Below are positions 1 through 8,347 of a stretch of DNA of 28,962 bases, one piece after another. Every line of letters starts with the position of its first letter. Position 1 is the stretch's first letter. The translations under genes were made by a program, and so were the position numbers. The DNA is from an uncultured Oscillospiraceae bacterium (lineage in GTDB: Bacteria > Bacillota > Clostridia > Oscillospirales > Acutalibacteraceae): positions 1-28,962 of the forward strand of contig URGA01000017.1 in NCBI GenBank assembly GCA_900547275.1. The letters are read 5' to 3'. The notes under the pieces are model-generated. The model saw only the letters and a list, made by a program, of their open reading frames with translations. It was not told the origin of the DNA and searched no databases.

Positions 1-2
1 TT

Positions 3-2453
3 TACGGCGGCCGCTTTGGTCTCGGTTCAAAGGACACTGTTCCTGCTCACATCATCGCTGTTTACAACAACATGAACGCTCCCGAGCCCAAGAAAGAATT
101 TACTCTTTCAATCCACGATGACGTTACAAACCTTTCTCTTGATGTTACAGAGAATCCTGATACAACACCCGCAGGCACAACTTCATGTAAGTTCTGGGGT
201 CTTGGTTCAGACGGTACTGTAGGCGCCAACAAAGACTCTATCAAGATTATCGGCGACCACACCGATATGTACGCTCAGGGTTACTTCTTCTATGACTCAA
301 AGAAGTCAGGCGGTATTACAGTTTCTCACCTTCGTTTCGGTTCTTCACCGATTACATCAACATATCTTATCAACAAAGCTAATTTTGTTGCCTGCCACAA
401 TCCTTCATACGTAACAAAGTATGACATGGTACAGGATCTTGTTCCCGGCGGCACATTCCTTCTTAACTGCATCTGGTCTCCTGAAGAACTCGACAGCGCT
501 CTGCCGGCTTCAATGAAGAGATACATTGCAGAAAACAACATTAATTTCTATATCATCAACGGTATCAAGATCGCTGAGGAAGTTGGTCTTCCCGGCCGTG
601 CTTCAACAATTCTTCAGTCTGCATTCTTTGCTATTTCAGGAATTCTTCCTGTTGAAAAGGCAATCGAGCTTATGAAGGCTGCTGCAACCAAGAAGTTCTC
701 AAAGAAGGGCGACGCAATCGTTAACGCTAACCATCAGGGTATTGAGCGCGGCGCTAAGGAACTTGTTAAGGTTGACGTTCCCGAAAGCTGGAAGAACGCT
801 GTTGACGAAGACGCTGAACTTGAAGTTAAGACAGACCGTCCTGAAATGAAGAAATTCGTTAAGGAGATCCTTGATCCTGTAAGCAGACTTCACGGCGACG
901 ACCTGCCTGTTTCAACATTCGTTGACTGTGCAGACGGCGTTTATCCTCAGGGTTCTGCCGCATTTGAAAAGCGCGGTATCGCTATTACTGTTCCCGAATG
1001 GGACGGCACAAAGTGTGCTCAGTGTAACCTTTGTTCAATGGTATGCCCCCACGCAGTTATCAGACCTGTTGCTCTTAACGCAGAAGAAGCTGCTGCTGCT
1101 CCGGAAGGCACAGAGATGGTTAAACATAAGAAAGCTGATTATCAGTATGCTATTATCGTTTCCGTACTTGACTGCACAGGCTGTGCTTCATGCGCAAACG
1201 TATGCCCCACAAAGTCACTTACAATGAAGCCCATCGCAAGTCAGCTTGATCGTCAGAAGATCTATGACGCTCTTGTTGATACAGAGCCTAAGGCTGACCT
1301 TCTTACAAACAACACAATCGGCGTTCAGTACAGAAAGCCTTATCTTGAGTTTTCCGGCGCTTGCGCAGGCTGCGGTGAAACTCCTTATGCTAAACTTGCT
1401 ACACAGCTCTTCGGCGACAAAATGTATATCGCAAACGCTACAGGCTGTTCATCAATCTGGGGCGGCTCCGCTCCCTCAACTCCTTACACAGTAGACAAGA
1501 AGGGTCACGGCCCGGCTTGGTCAAACTCACTGTTTGAGGATAACGCAGAGTTCGGTTACGGTATGCTCCTTGCTCAGAAGCAGATCCGTGAGAGACTTGC
1601 TATGGACGCAGAAGTTCTTCTTAACACTGCTGTTGCAGATAAGGCTCAGGCATGGCTTGATACTTATGAAGACGCTGCTACAAATACAGAAGCTGCTGAC
1701 GCTCTTATTGAAGCTCTTAAGGCTAACAGCTTTGACGGCGACGCTAAGGCTGCTGCTGAGGACTTCCTCAAGGATGCTGATTACGCTGCTAAGAAGTATC
1801 AGTTCATCTTCGGTGGTGACGGTTGGGCTTACGATATCGGTTTCGGCGGTCTTGACCACGTTATCGCTTCCAACGAGAATGTAAACATCGTTGTATTCGA
1901 TACTGAAGTTTACTCAAACACAGGCGGTCAGGCTTCTAAGGCTACTCCTACAGGCGCTGTTGCTAAATTCGCTGCTTCAGGTAAGGTAGTTAAGAAGAAA
2001 GACCTTGCAGAGATTGCTATGAGCTACGGCTATGTTTACGTTGCTCAGGTTGCTATGGGCGCTAACGCAAACCAGTGCCTGAAAGCATTCCAGGAAGCTG
2101 CTGCTTACAATGGTCCTTCACTTATCATCTGCTACGCTCCTTGTATCAACCACGGTATCAAGATGCCATTCAACCAGGCTGAGCAGAAGAAGGCAGTTGC
2201 TGCCGGTTACTGGAACTTGTTCCGCTTCAATCCTGATATGGCTGCTCAGGGCAAGAATCCGTTCTCACTTGACAGCAAGGCTCCGTCAGCTGACTATGTT
2301 CAGTTCATCGAAGGCGAAACAAGATATTCAGCTCTGAAGCGCTCATTCCCCGGCAAGGCAGAAGAACTCTTCAACATTGCAGCTGAAAACTCAATCGAGA
2401 AGTACAATAAGCTTGCAAAACTTGTTGATTTCTATGCTCCCAAAGCTGACTAA
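3..2453 (+). CDS. nifJ: Pyruvate:ferredoxin (flavodoxin) oxidoreductase, 5'-truncated by window edge
   Basis: Catalyses CoA-dependent oxidative decarboxylation of pyruvate to acetyl-CoA and CO2 with reduction of ferredoxin, the central step of clostridial fermentation; cytoplasmic. About 816 residues are visible, against roughly 1170-1190 for a full enzyme, so the N-terminal third lies outside the window. The frame is already open at position 3 with YGGRFGLGSKD, a conserved PFOR motif, so the first ATG at 72 is internal. Two 4Fe-4S ferredoxin motifs follow (CAQCNLCSMVCP from ~1014 and CTGCASCANVCP from ~1173). The TPP-binding half has GACAGCGE (~1362), ATGCSSIWGG, GDGWAYDIGFGG (~1815) and SNTGGQASKATPTG. 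Codon use is strongly biased, as expected for an abundant enzyme. The gene ends at a TAA just before a strong terminator. Identification is secure. Confidence 0.97.
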   Translation, partial: YGGRFGLGSKDTVPAHIIAVYNNMNAPEPKKEFTLSIHDDVTNLSLDVTENPDTTPAGTTSCKFWGLGSDGTVGANKDSIKIIGDHTDMYAQGYFFYDSKKSGGITVSHLRFGSSPITSTYLINKANFVACHNPSYVTKYDMVQDLVPGGTFLLNCIWSPEELDSALPASMKRYIAENNINFYIINGIKIAEEVGLPGRASTILQSAFFAISGILPVEKAIELMKAAATKKFSKKGDAIVNANHQGIERGAKELVKVDVPESWKNAVDEDAELEVKTDRPEMKKFVKEILDPVSRLHGDDLPVSTFVDCADGVYPQGSAAFEKRGIAITVPEWDGTKCAQCNLCSMVCPHAVIRPVALNAEEAAAAPEGTEMVKHKKADYQYAIIVSVLDCTGCASCANVCPTKSLTMKPIASQLDRQKIYDALVDTEPKADLLTNNTIGVQYRKPYLEFSGACAGCGETPYAKLATQLFGDKMYIANATGCSSIWGGSAPSTPYTVDKKGHGPAWSNSLFEDNAEFGYGMLLAQKQIRERLAMDAEVLLNTAVADKAQAWLDTYEDAATNTEAADALIEALKANSFDGDAKAAAEDFLKDADYAAKKYQFIFGGDGWAYDIGFGGLDHVIASNENVNIVVFDTEVYSNTGGQASKATPTGAVAKFAASGKVVKKKDLAEIAMSYGYVYVAQVAMGANANQCLKAFQEAAAYNGPSLIICYAPCINHGIKMPFNQAEQKKAVAAGYWNLFRFNPDMAAQGKNPFSLDSKAPSADYVQFIEGETRYSALKRSFPGKAEELFNIAAENSIEKYNKLAKLVDFYAPKAD

Positions 2454-2470
2454 TCTAATTAAGCTATAAT

Positions 2471-2506
2471 AAAAAGGCTTTACCGATTTTCGGTAAAGCC
2501 TTTTTT
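2471..2506. terminator. Bidirectional intrinsic terminator between nifJ and the AraC gene
   Basis: The arms AAGGCTTTACCG (2473-2484) and CGGTAAAGCCTT (2491-2502) pair perfectly around a short AT loop. T runs flank the stem on the plus strand (to ~2506), and the A run at 2471-2475 gives a T run on the minus strand. It should stop both nifJ and the convergent regulator gene. Confidence 0.93.
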
Positions 2507-2553
2507 GCGCTTACATTTAATGCTCATTATTTTCGTTAACGTAATAGAAGAAA

Positions 2554-3297
2554 TCAAAACTTCTTTTCTTTTTTATACTGACCCGGCGTTTTGCCGTATG
2601 CTTTTTTGAAGCATTTTATAAAGTAGCTTTCAGAGCAGAAGCCAAGATAATACGCGGTTTCAGAAGTGGAGTATCTTCCGTTGAGCATTTCAACGGCGGC
2701 TTCAAGCTTTTTTCGCATTATGTATGATGATATTGTTTCTCCCACTGATTTTTTGAATATCAGTGAAAGATAGTCTGGGGAGAGAGCACATACGTCTGCA
2801 AGTTGTTCAAGAGTGATTTTTCCGTGAAGATTAGTTTTTATATAATGAATACATTTTTTTACCGCCGGAGGATAGTTGAGTTTGCCGGTGCTTTTTGCCA
2901 CCATTGAAGTAAGCTCAATGCTCTTCTTTTGCAAAAATAAAAAAATATCTTCTCCTCTTGTCATTCGGTCAATTTTCATTATGCATTCGTCAGAGAAGTT
3001 AAAAGCGTCTGTTTCGTCAAGTCCTCCCTGAATTGCGTATCGGGCGGCCAGAGTAACACAGCAGACTGCCCAGTACTGCATTTCCCTAAGCGGATCTTCT
3101 GACATTTTGCCAACGAATATTTTTTGGCTGAGAAGTTCTTTCATCGTTTCTTCAACTTTTTTGCAGTTTCCGTTTTTAATGCATGAGTAGAAAATAGTTT
3201 CTGTTTCGTAGGGCGTGTGGGTGCTTCCGTGTTCGCGTTGGGTAAACAGTCGGCTGTCCGGCAGTATTTCCATACAGGCAAGGGGCGAGTAGTCCAT
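2554..3297 (-). CDS. AraC/XylS-family transcriptional regulator
   Basis: A 247-residue DNA-binding regulator. The C-terminal ~100 residues form a double helix-turn-helix AraC domain: the first helix set is around KITLEQLADVCALSPDYLSLIFKK and the second around STSETAYYLGFCSESYFIKCFKKAYGKTPGQY, which is the family signature. The N-terminal ~140 residues are mostly helical, match no cupin motif I recognise, and probably sense a ligand or protein. The start chosen is the ATG at 3295-3297, because AGGAGGG (minus strand, 3310-3304) sits 6 bases upstream. A longer reading frame to 3345 would bury this site. It is divergent from the phosphotransferase-MATE pair, so it probably controls that pair and itself. 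The effector is unknown. Confidence 0.92.
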   Translation of the reverse strand: MDYSPLACMEILPDSRLFTQREHGSTHTPYETETIFYSCIKNGNCKKVEETMKELLSQKIFVGKMSEDPLREMQYWAVCCVTLAARYAIQGGLDETDAFNFSDECIMKIDRMTRGEDIFLFLQKKSIELTSMVAKSTGKLNYPPAVKKCIHYIKTNLHGKITLEQLADVCALSPDYLSLIFKKSVGETISSYIMRKKLEAAVEMLNGRYSTSETAYYLGFCSESYFIKCFKKAYGKTPGQYKKEKKF

Positions 3298-3425
3298 AAA
3301 AATCCCTCCTACATATAATGTAACACTTATTTGCAGAAGACACAACGGAAAAGTTATATAAATATCGTTATAATTATATAAAATGGTATATTTCCCGTTT
3401 ACAATGAAAATAAGGGGGAATTAAA
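3298..3425. promoter_or_regulatory. Divergent AT-rich promoter region with a 20-bp-spaced direct repeat
   Basis: This 128-bp gap separates the AraC gene from the phosphotransferase. The 9-mer TTATATAAA occurs at 3354-3362 and again at 3374-3382, exactly 20 bp apart (about two helical turns), overlapping a TATAAT at 3369-3374. AraC-family proteins bind direct repeats at about this spacing, so these are candidate operator half-sites. AT-richness lowers confidence. On the minus strand a weak TTGTGT / TACATT pair could serve the regulator. AAGGGGG at 3412-3418 is the ribosome binding site for the plus-strand gene. Confidence 0.45.
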
Positions 3426-4409
3426 TTGATAAGTAAAACAAAGTTTGAAGTGGGTTCGGCCACCGTTGCTTCGCTTTTTAATAAAGCGGGACTTGGAGAC
3501 GTTACCGACGTTTCTCCGCTGGGAGCAGGTGAGTTTAACGCCGTCTATTCTGTTAAGGCAGGGAATAAGGAATATGCGCTGAAGATTGCGCCGAAAGAGG
3601 ACTTGAGCGTTCTTACATACGAAAAGGATATGATGAGTTCTGAAGTTTTCTGGTACAGTCTGATAAAACAGCATACGGACATTCCCGTTCCTGAAATCTA
3701 TTATACAGATTTCAGCCGTAAGGAAATACCTGCCGACTTTTTCATTATGGAGAAGCTGAACGCCAAACTGCTCAGCACGGTAAAACTCAGCAAAGAGGAA
3801 AAGTGCGATGTTGACAGGCGCATTGCGCTTATGGCGGCTCAAATCCATAAAGTAAAAAATGACCGTTACGGCTATGTTCAAAACGGTCTTCACGATAACT
3901 GGTACAGCGCAATACGTTCTATGACAGAAAATCTCATTGCGGACTGCCGCCGTGCAGGACGAAAAACACCAAAAGGTGAAAAACTGCTTGGCTATATTGA
4001 TAAATACAAAAATGTTTTGTCAGAAGCACCGTGCGCAATGGTGAATTTTGACCTTGGTCCTTATAACATTATGATGGAAGGCAGCGGTAATTCGGCAAAA
4101 TATTACTGGATTGACCCCGAAAGAACATTCTGGGGCGATCCAATTGCTGATTTCGTCTGCCTGGATATTATGAATCCTCTGAAGAAAAAGACTGAGAGCA
4201 TTAAGGCTTATAACAGCGTTGCCGATGTGCCTGTTACTGTGTCAGACAGCGAAAAAATAAGATACGCGGTTGCCGCAGCTTATCTTTCTCTTATAATGGA
4301 AGTAGAAAAATATTACCGCTACACACCGCGCCATTTCGGTTGGTGGCGAAACGTTGCGGCTTGTAAAATCCTTTACGGAAGAGCATTTTCCGCTCTTAAA
4401 TCACTATGA
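3426..4409 (+). CDS. APH-family small-molecule phosphotransferase (kinase-like fold)
   Basis: 327 residues, starting at TTG 7 bases after AAGGGGG. The protein-kinase-like fold of the aminoglycoside/choline/fructosamine kinase group is visible. ALKIAP holds the ATP lysine (K53). NFDLGPYN (207-214) is the catalytic loop with D209 and N214. WIDPE (229-233) carries the metal-binding D230, followed by WGDPIADF. The usual HGD of the catalytic loop is NFD here. The enzyme would transfer phosphate from ATP to a hydroxyl of a small molecule in the cytoplasm. The stop overlaps the MATE start by 4 bases, so the two are translationally coupled. Substrate could be an antibiotic, a sugar alcohol or choline/fructosamine-like; the sequence does not say. 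Confidence 0.85.
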   Translation: MISKTKFEVGSATVASLFNKAGLGDVTDVSPLGAGEFNAVYSVKAGNKEYALKIAPKEDLSVLTYEKDMMSSEVFWYSLIKQHTDIPVPEIYYTDFSRKEIPADFFIMEKLNAKLLSTVKLSKEEKCDVDRRIALMAAQIHKVKNDRYGYVQNGLHDNWYSAIRSMTENLIADCRRAGRKTPKGEKLLGYIDKYKNVLSEAPCAMVNFDLGPYNIMMEGSGNSAKYYWIDPERTFWGDPIADFVCLDIMNPLKKKTESIKAYNSVADVPVTVSDSEKIRYAVAAAYLSLIMEVEKYYRYTPRHFGWWRNVAACKILYGRAFSALKSL

Positions 4410-5749
4410 GCATGAATAATAAAGGGAAAAAGCAAACTCAAGAACTTGGAACGGCAAGTATTCCTTTGCTGTTGCTTCGCTTCTTTGGGGTGACCTTCGG
4501 CGGACTTCTTTTCAGTGCGGTTTATACTCTGACTGACGCTTTGTTTGTCAGCTGGGGAGTTGGCGACAGCGCCATGGGAAGCGTTTCTGTGGTGTTTCCA
4601 TTTGTGATTTTTCAGGGAGCGTTTACGACTGCTCTGGGAGGAGGCGCCGCTTCAATAGTTTCTCGTCTGCTGGGAAAAGGAGAAGTTCAAAGGGCGGGAG
4701 AGGTTACGGCAAACGCTATGATAATTTTTTACATAACGTCTGCAGTTGTAACAGTGCTGGGATTTATATTTTTAGATTCGTTGATTTCGCTTATGGGCGT
4801 TACCGATGAACTTTATCCCATGGCAAAACAGTACTTTTCAATAATTCTTGCCGGCAATGTCTTTTCCACCGGGTTTTCCTCAATAATTCGGGCAGAGGGC
4901 AGAATGGGCTACAGTCTTCTAATCTGGGTACTGCCTATTTCCGTAAATATTGTTCTGGACGTTGTCTTTATTCTTGTGCTTAACTGGGGAGTAAAGGGCT
5001 CGGCGTTGGCAACAGTTATTTCTCAATTTATAAGCGCCGCAATGAGCGTTTTCTTTTTCACATCCCTTACAAGTCAGAAGTTTAAAGGAGTAAAACTCAG
5101 GGGAAAGATAATTGCGGAAATTTTTGCCGTAGGTGTGCCGTCACTTATTCAAACGGGAAGTCTTTCAATAATAACAGTTTTCCTCAACAGAGTGCTTAGA
5201 GACGTCGGCTCAACGGCGGGAGTAACAACTTTTGCTTATATAAGCAAAATTCTTACGTTTGTCTGTCTGCCATCATCGGCAATAGCCCTTGCGGCATCTC
5301 CGGTGGTTGGATATAATTATGGAGCGGGTAAGTATCACCGTGTTTCACTTGCGGTTAAAATAAGTGTTATAGCCGGTATTGTTTACGGCGTTGCGGCAAT
5401 GCTGGTGGTTGAAATTCAGCCGGAAATGCTTATGCGCATTTTTACTGAAAACCAAGCTTATATTAAATCAGGGGCAGAAGGTCTGAGAATAATTGCGTTG
5501 TCGTTTCTGTTTGTTCCGCTGCCTGCTGTCGGCGGTGCTGTCTACCAGGCTCTCGGCAATAAATTCTGGGCGCTGGCGCTTTATTCGGCTCCGTTGATAT
5601 TGCTTGTGCCGATGGTCCTTTTCATGCCTGAAGGAGCGGGAATTGAAGGCGTTTGGGGCGCTTACGTCGGCTCTAATGCCGCCGCCTGTGTGCTTGCCGC
5701 TGTAAAGCTGATGTTTTCATATAAAAATCCTAAATACAGATTAAAATAA
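4406..5749 (+). CDS. MATE-family multidrug/toxin efflux transporter
   Basis: 447 residues, the usual length for a MATE pump with about 12 membrane helices. N-terminal motifs fit the family: LLRFFGVTFGGLLFSAVY, then DALFVSWGVGDSAMGSVS and GGGAASIVSRLLGKGE. The second half repeats the fold, with SLIQTGSLSIITVFLNRVL and SPVVGYNYGAGKYHRV, a recognisable MATE signature. These proteins use Na+ or H+ gradients to export cationic drugs or metabolites across the cell membrane. The start overlaps the upstream kinase stop as ATGA; an ATG at 4412 is a possible alternative. A terminator follows at once, so this ends a two-gene operon. Confidence 0.94.
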   Translation: MSMNNKGKKQTQELGTASIPLLLLRFFGVTFGGLLFSAVYTLTDALFVSWGVGDSAMGSVSVVFPFVIFQGAFTTALGGGAASIVSRLLGKGEVQRAGEVTANAMIIFYITSAVVTVLGFIFLDSLISLMGVTDELYPMAKQYFSIILAGNVFSTGFSSIIRAEGRMGYSLLIWVLPISVNIVLDVVFILVLNWGVKGSALATVISQFISAAMSVFFFTSLTSQKFKGVKLRGKIIAEIFAVGVPSLIQTGSLSIITVFLNRVLRDVGSTAGVTTFAYISKILTFVCLPSSAIALAASPVVGYNYGAGKYHRVSLAVKISVIAGIVYGVAAMLVVEIQPEMLMRIFTENQAYIKSGAEGLRIIALSFLFVPLPAVGGAVYQALGNKFWALALYSAPLILLVPMVLFMPEGAGIEGVWGAYVGSNAAACVLAAVKLMFSYKNPKYRLK

Positions 5750-5750
5750 T

Positions 5751-5786
5751 AGGCCTCAAAGGGATTTCCCTTTGAAGCCTTTTTTC
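5751..5786 (+). terminator. Intrinsic terminator after the MATE gene
   Basis: The arms AGGCcTCAAAGGGA and TCCCTTTGAaGCCT pair with a tiny TT loop, followed by a T run at 5780-5785. It lies between convergent genes. On the minus strand the hairpin is followed only by a weak, broken T tract, so termination of the kinase gene here is less certain. Confidence 0.88.
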
Positions 5787-5799
5787 ATGATTATTTATA

Positions 5800-7410
5800 T
5801 TAGCCGTTGAGAATTGCAAAGTTTTCCTTGTTGCATTTGTAGAGGTTCTGGAAAACTTTGAAGTTGCGGTCGTAAACAGCCTTGTTTTCCGGGTTTGGCT
5901 GATATGTAATTTTTGCAGGAATAAGTTTCTTAACATGCTGAATATCTTCGATAAGACCGAGACCGACTGCAATGCAAGCCGCCGCGCCTACAGCGCCTAC
6001 ATTCTGAGGAGAGTCTACAACCTGAATTTCACGCTGAAGAATATCTGCCAGTATCTGGCATGTTACCTTTCCGATTGCACCGCCGCCGCAGAAGCGGATA
6101 GCCTTGTCGGTAGTTACTTTCTTTTCCTGGCGTTCAAGCATCCAGCGCATATGGAAGCAGATGCCCTCAACAACGGCTCTGATCATTTCTGTTTTACCGG
6201 TGTCAATCTTAATGTTGAAGAACATTCCGGCGGCGTTGGGGTCCTCGAAAGGACAGCGGTTGCCGTGAAGCCACGGAGTAAATATTGTTCCGCCTGAGCC
6301 AGCGGGGATTTGCTCGATTGTGTCTTCCATGTAGTCGTAAAGGTTGAAATTCAGTTTTTCAATACTGTCTGCAACTTCCTTGTCTGAAAGATAAATACCT
6401 ATATCGTCAAGCGCAAGATGGTCTTTTACCCATTCAACGCATTTGTTTGACGTCTCAAGTTCGCCGAAATAGTTGTAAGTAGTGGGATCAGCGCCTACGA
6501 TTGCCGCCATCATGGCACCTGCGTCAACAGTCTGCTTTGTAACAACAGTGCCTACCCAGCCAGATGTTCCGCTGTAAATATGAGTGTCGCCGGGTTCTAC
6601 TGCGCCTGCGCCTACGCCGATAAGTGAAGCGTCGCCGCCGCCGCCGAATACTGCTGTTCCGGGAGCGAGACCGAGTTCGTGGGCAGCTTTTTCAGTAACT
6701 TCGCCGACTTTTTCAGTACTTTTCTTAATTTCGGGAAGATGTTTCATGTTGATGCCAACCATGTCGCAAACAGGTTTACACCAGCCTTCATGGCCTTTGC
6801 GAGTGTCATAAAGAAGGGTAGCGAAAGCGCTGTCCTCAGTCATAACAAATTCGCCGCTGGCACGGCAGATAAGGTATTCCTTAACGTCAAGCCATTTGTA
6901 TATCTTTTTATAGTTTTCCGGTTCATGAGCTTCTACCCATTTGTATTTCCAAATTGGGTCCTTAACTGAAGAAGAAACAGCGCCGGTATAATGAAGATAT
7001 TTAAGAAGTTTTGTAACTTCGGCGCCTGCTATCTGAAAACCGTGGGCGATACCGTTCTTAAGCTCTTCTCTGGCGCGCTGGTCCATATAACTCATAGGAC
7101 GGCGGATGCACTCGCCGTTTTCGTCAACAATTACGAGAGCCTGCATCTGTGAGCAGAAACTGATACCCTCAACCTGTTTGGGCTTAACGTAGGGGACTTT
7201 TTCAAAAACGGCTCTTGTGGTGATGCACATTGCGCCCCACCATTCGTCTGCATCCTGTTCTGCGCCGCCTTTGACGCCCGTTTCATCGTCAACATACAGT
7301 TTGTAGCCTGCAGTGTCGGAACCGAGAATTTTCATCGTCTCGCCGATTTCAATAAGGCAGGTCTTTATTCCCGTTGTGCCGATGTCGTAGGTGATTACGT
7401 ATTTGCTCAT
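5800..7410 (-). CDS. FGGY-family carbohydrate kinase
   Basis: 536 residues, typical for FGGY kinases of the xylulokinase/gluconokinase/glycerol kinase superfamily, which phosphorylate a sugar, ketose or polyol with ATP in the cytoplasm. Domain I begins with the phosphate-binding loop YDIGTTGIK (8-16) and has YMDQRARE (108-115), the substrate-contact region. Domain II has GGGGDASLIGVGAGAVEPGD (256-275) with likely catalytic base D260, then YSGTSGWVG. FCGGGAIGKVTCQILADI (440-457) is the C-terminal adenosine motif. The start is the ATG at 7410, 9 bases after GGAGG. It lies 41 bases downstream of the TetR gene on the same strand, so the two are probably cotranscribed. Substrate specificity within FGGY cannot be read from motifs. 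Confidence 0.92.
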   Translation of the reverse strand: MSKYVITYDIGTTGIKTCLIEIGETMKILGSDTAGYKLYVDDETGVKGGAEQDADEWWGAMCITTRAVFEKVPYVKPKQVEGISFCSQMQALVIVDENGECIRRPMSYMDQRAREELKNGIAHGFQIAGAEVTKLLKYLHYTGAVSSSVKDPIWKYKWVEAHEPENYKKIYKWLDVKEYLICRASGEFVMTEDSAFATLLYDTRKGHEGWCKPVCDMVGINMKHLPEIKKSTEKVGEVTEKAAHELGLAPGTAVFGGGGDASLIGVGAGAVEPGDTHIYSGTSGWVGTVVTKQTVDAGAMMAAIVGADPTTYNYFGELETSNKCVEWVKDHLALDDIGIYLSDKEVADSIEKLNFNLYDYMEDTIEQIPAGSGGTIFTPWLHGNRCPFEDPNAAGMFFNIKIDTGKTEMIRAVVEGICFHMRWMLERQEKKVTTDKAIRFCGGGAIGKVTCQILADILQREIQVVDSPQNVGAVGAAACIAVGLGLIEDIQHVKKLIPAKITYQPNPENKAVYDRNFKVFQNLYKCNKENFAILNG

Positions 7411-7430
7411 AAATTATATCCTCCGTATGA

Positions 7431-7448
7431 CTGCATTTGGGGATGCAG
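7431..7448 (-). other. Intercistronic hairpin between the TetR and kinase genes
   Basis: CTGCAT (7431-7436) and ATGCAG (7443-7448) form a perfect 6-bp stem with a 6-base loop. It lies 3 bases past the TetR stop codon and about 6 bases before the kinase ribosome binding site (7424-7420, GGAGG on the minus strand). There is no T run, so it is not a terminator. It may set relative translation or mRNA stability. Confidence 0.5.
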
Positions 7449-7451
7449 ATA

Positions 7452-8114
7452 TTATTCTTTTTCAAAAGTAAACGCGCTTTCGATAAATTTCAGCAGCTGG
7501 CTGATTACCTGTTCGTCGTCCATATCTTCAACGTCTACGCCTGTGTAGTATTTAAAACGTTCCTTATAATAATCGCAGGTGTAGGAAAACTGAAGCGAGG
7601 TAAGCAGATTGTCAAGGAAGAAGGCGAAAAGCCTTGGGTCAAGGTCAGACCTAACGTCGCCTTTTGCCAGCGCCTGGGCGATTGCCGTAATATAAACTCC
7701 GCTTGATTGGCTTTCGATCTCTTCAACCAGCATCTTTGTCCGCTCACTGCCTTTTTCAGAAGTTATTTCGTTGTAAAGTCTAATATAATTGGCGTTTTTC
7801 TTGGAGTGAACACAGGTTGCGCGGATAAGTTTTTCCGCTTTGACAAGAAGTTTGTCGTTGCTGTTCATTATATCCTGTATTATCTCTTCAAGAATACGCA
7901 TTCCGCGGCTTATGCAGGTGATGAACAAATCTTCTTTAGTTGAAAAATATTTATACATCAGCCCGATGCTTATGCCTGCGTTTTTCGCAATTACATTTAT
8001 ATTTGCATTTTCATAACCTTTTGAAGAAAACTCCTCAATTCCCACCTCGAGAATACGCTCTCGGCGTTCCTCCGAAATTCGGTCAAATGCTTCTTTGTGG
8101 TGTTTATGTACCAT
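7452..8114 (-). CDS. TetR/AcrR-family transcriptional regulator
   Basis: 220 residues. The N-terminal ~60 residues are a TetR helix-turn-helix: RRERILEVGIEEFSSKGYENANINVIAKNAGISIGLMYKYFSTKEDLF has the family pattern, including the YxYFxxKExLF end. The C-terminal ~150 residues are helical and would bind the ligand. The start is the ATG at 8114, since an in-frame TGA lies 9 bases upstream; there is only a weak A-rich ribosome binding site. The gene is divergent from the aminotransferase. A 16-bp inverted repeat lies just after its own promoter -10, and two more lie after the -10 of the divergent operon, so autorepression plus repression of both arms is likely. Confidence 0.93.
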   Translation of the reverse strand: MVHKHHKEAFDRISEERRERILEVGIEEFSSKGYENANINVIAKNAGISIGLMYKYFSTKEDLFITCISRGMRILEEIIQDIMNSNDKLLVKAEKLIRATCVHSKKNANYIRLYNEITSEKGSERTKMLVEEIESQSSGVYITAIAQALAKGDVRSDLDPRLFAFFLDNLLTSLQFSYTCDYYKERFKYYTGVDVEDMDDEQVISQLLKFIESAFTFEKE

Positions 8115-8195
8115 CTTTTTTCATTTTTGTAGCATTGCACAAAAATCACTGTTTGCTTTGTGCAACACTGACAAATACACCCTCCCTATAAAACC

Positions 8196-8211
8196 GTGAG
8201 CCTTTGTTCAC
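8196..8211. promoter_or_regulatory. TetR operator-like inverted repeat O1
   Basis: GTGAGC-CTTT-GTTCAC: 6-bp arms around a 4-bp spacer, one mismatch from perfect symmetry. It begins about 7 bases past the putative minus-strand -10, on or just after the expected start of the regulator transcript, the usual place for an autorepression operator. Confidence 0.75.
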
Positions 8212-8218
8212 TTTTCAT

Positions 8219-8247
8219 ATAGTATCATTATTCTGAAAAATTTGCAA
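8219..8247 (-). promoter_or_regulatory. Putative promoter of the TetR-kinase operon
   Basis: On the minus strand, TTGCAA (8247-8242) is followed after 17 bases by TACTAT (8224-8219). Reasonable sigma-A match, and placed so that operator O1 covers the transcription start. Confidence 0.6.
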
Positions 8248-8278
8248 CAAATATGAACAATTTTTTGCAAATATGGGT

Positions 8279-8306
8279 TTGACAAATCGTTAAAAAGTGA
8301 TATACT
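8279..8306 (+). promoter_or_regulatory. Sigma-A promoter of the aminotransferase-aldolase operon
   Basis: TTGACA at 8279-8284, a 16-base spacer, TATACT at 8301-8306. Strong consensus match. Transcription would start near 8313, putting both downstream inverted repeats in the initially transcribed region. Confidence 0.82.
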
Positions 8307-8321
8307 GAAAGTGTAATTTTA

Positions 8322-8337
8322 GTGAGCAGTGGCTCAC
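8322..8337. promoter_or_regulatory. TetR operator-like inverted repeat O2
   Basis: GTGAGC-AGTG-GCTCAC, perfectly symmetrical 6-bp arms with a 4-bp spacer. It begins 16 bases past the -10, near +10. Its centre is 26 bp from that of O3. Confidence 0.8.
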
Positions 8338-8347
8338 GCTCGAAACG

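Noticed and set aside
922..1859. Several ~80-116-residue frames inside the PFOR gene
   Set aside because: Shadow frames caused by strong codon bias; composition is Leu/Ser-rich nonsense and they have no initiation signals.
72..2453. Taking ATG 72 as the start of the PFOR gene
   Set aside because: The frame is open to position 3 and upstream codons spell the conserved YGGRFGLGSKD motif, so the gene simply continues out of the window.
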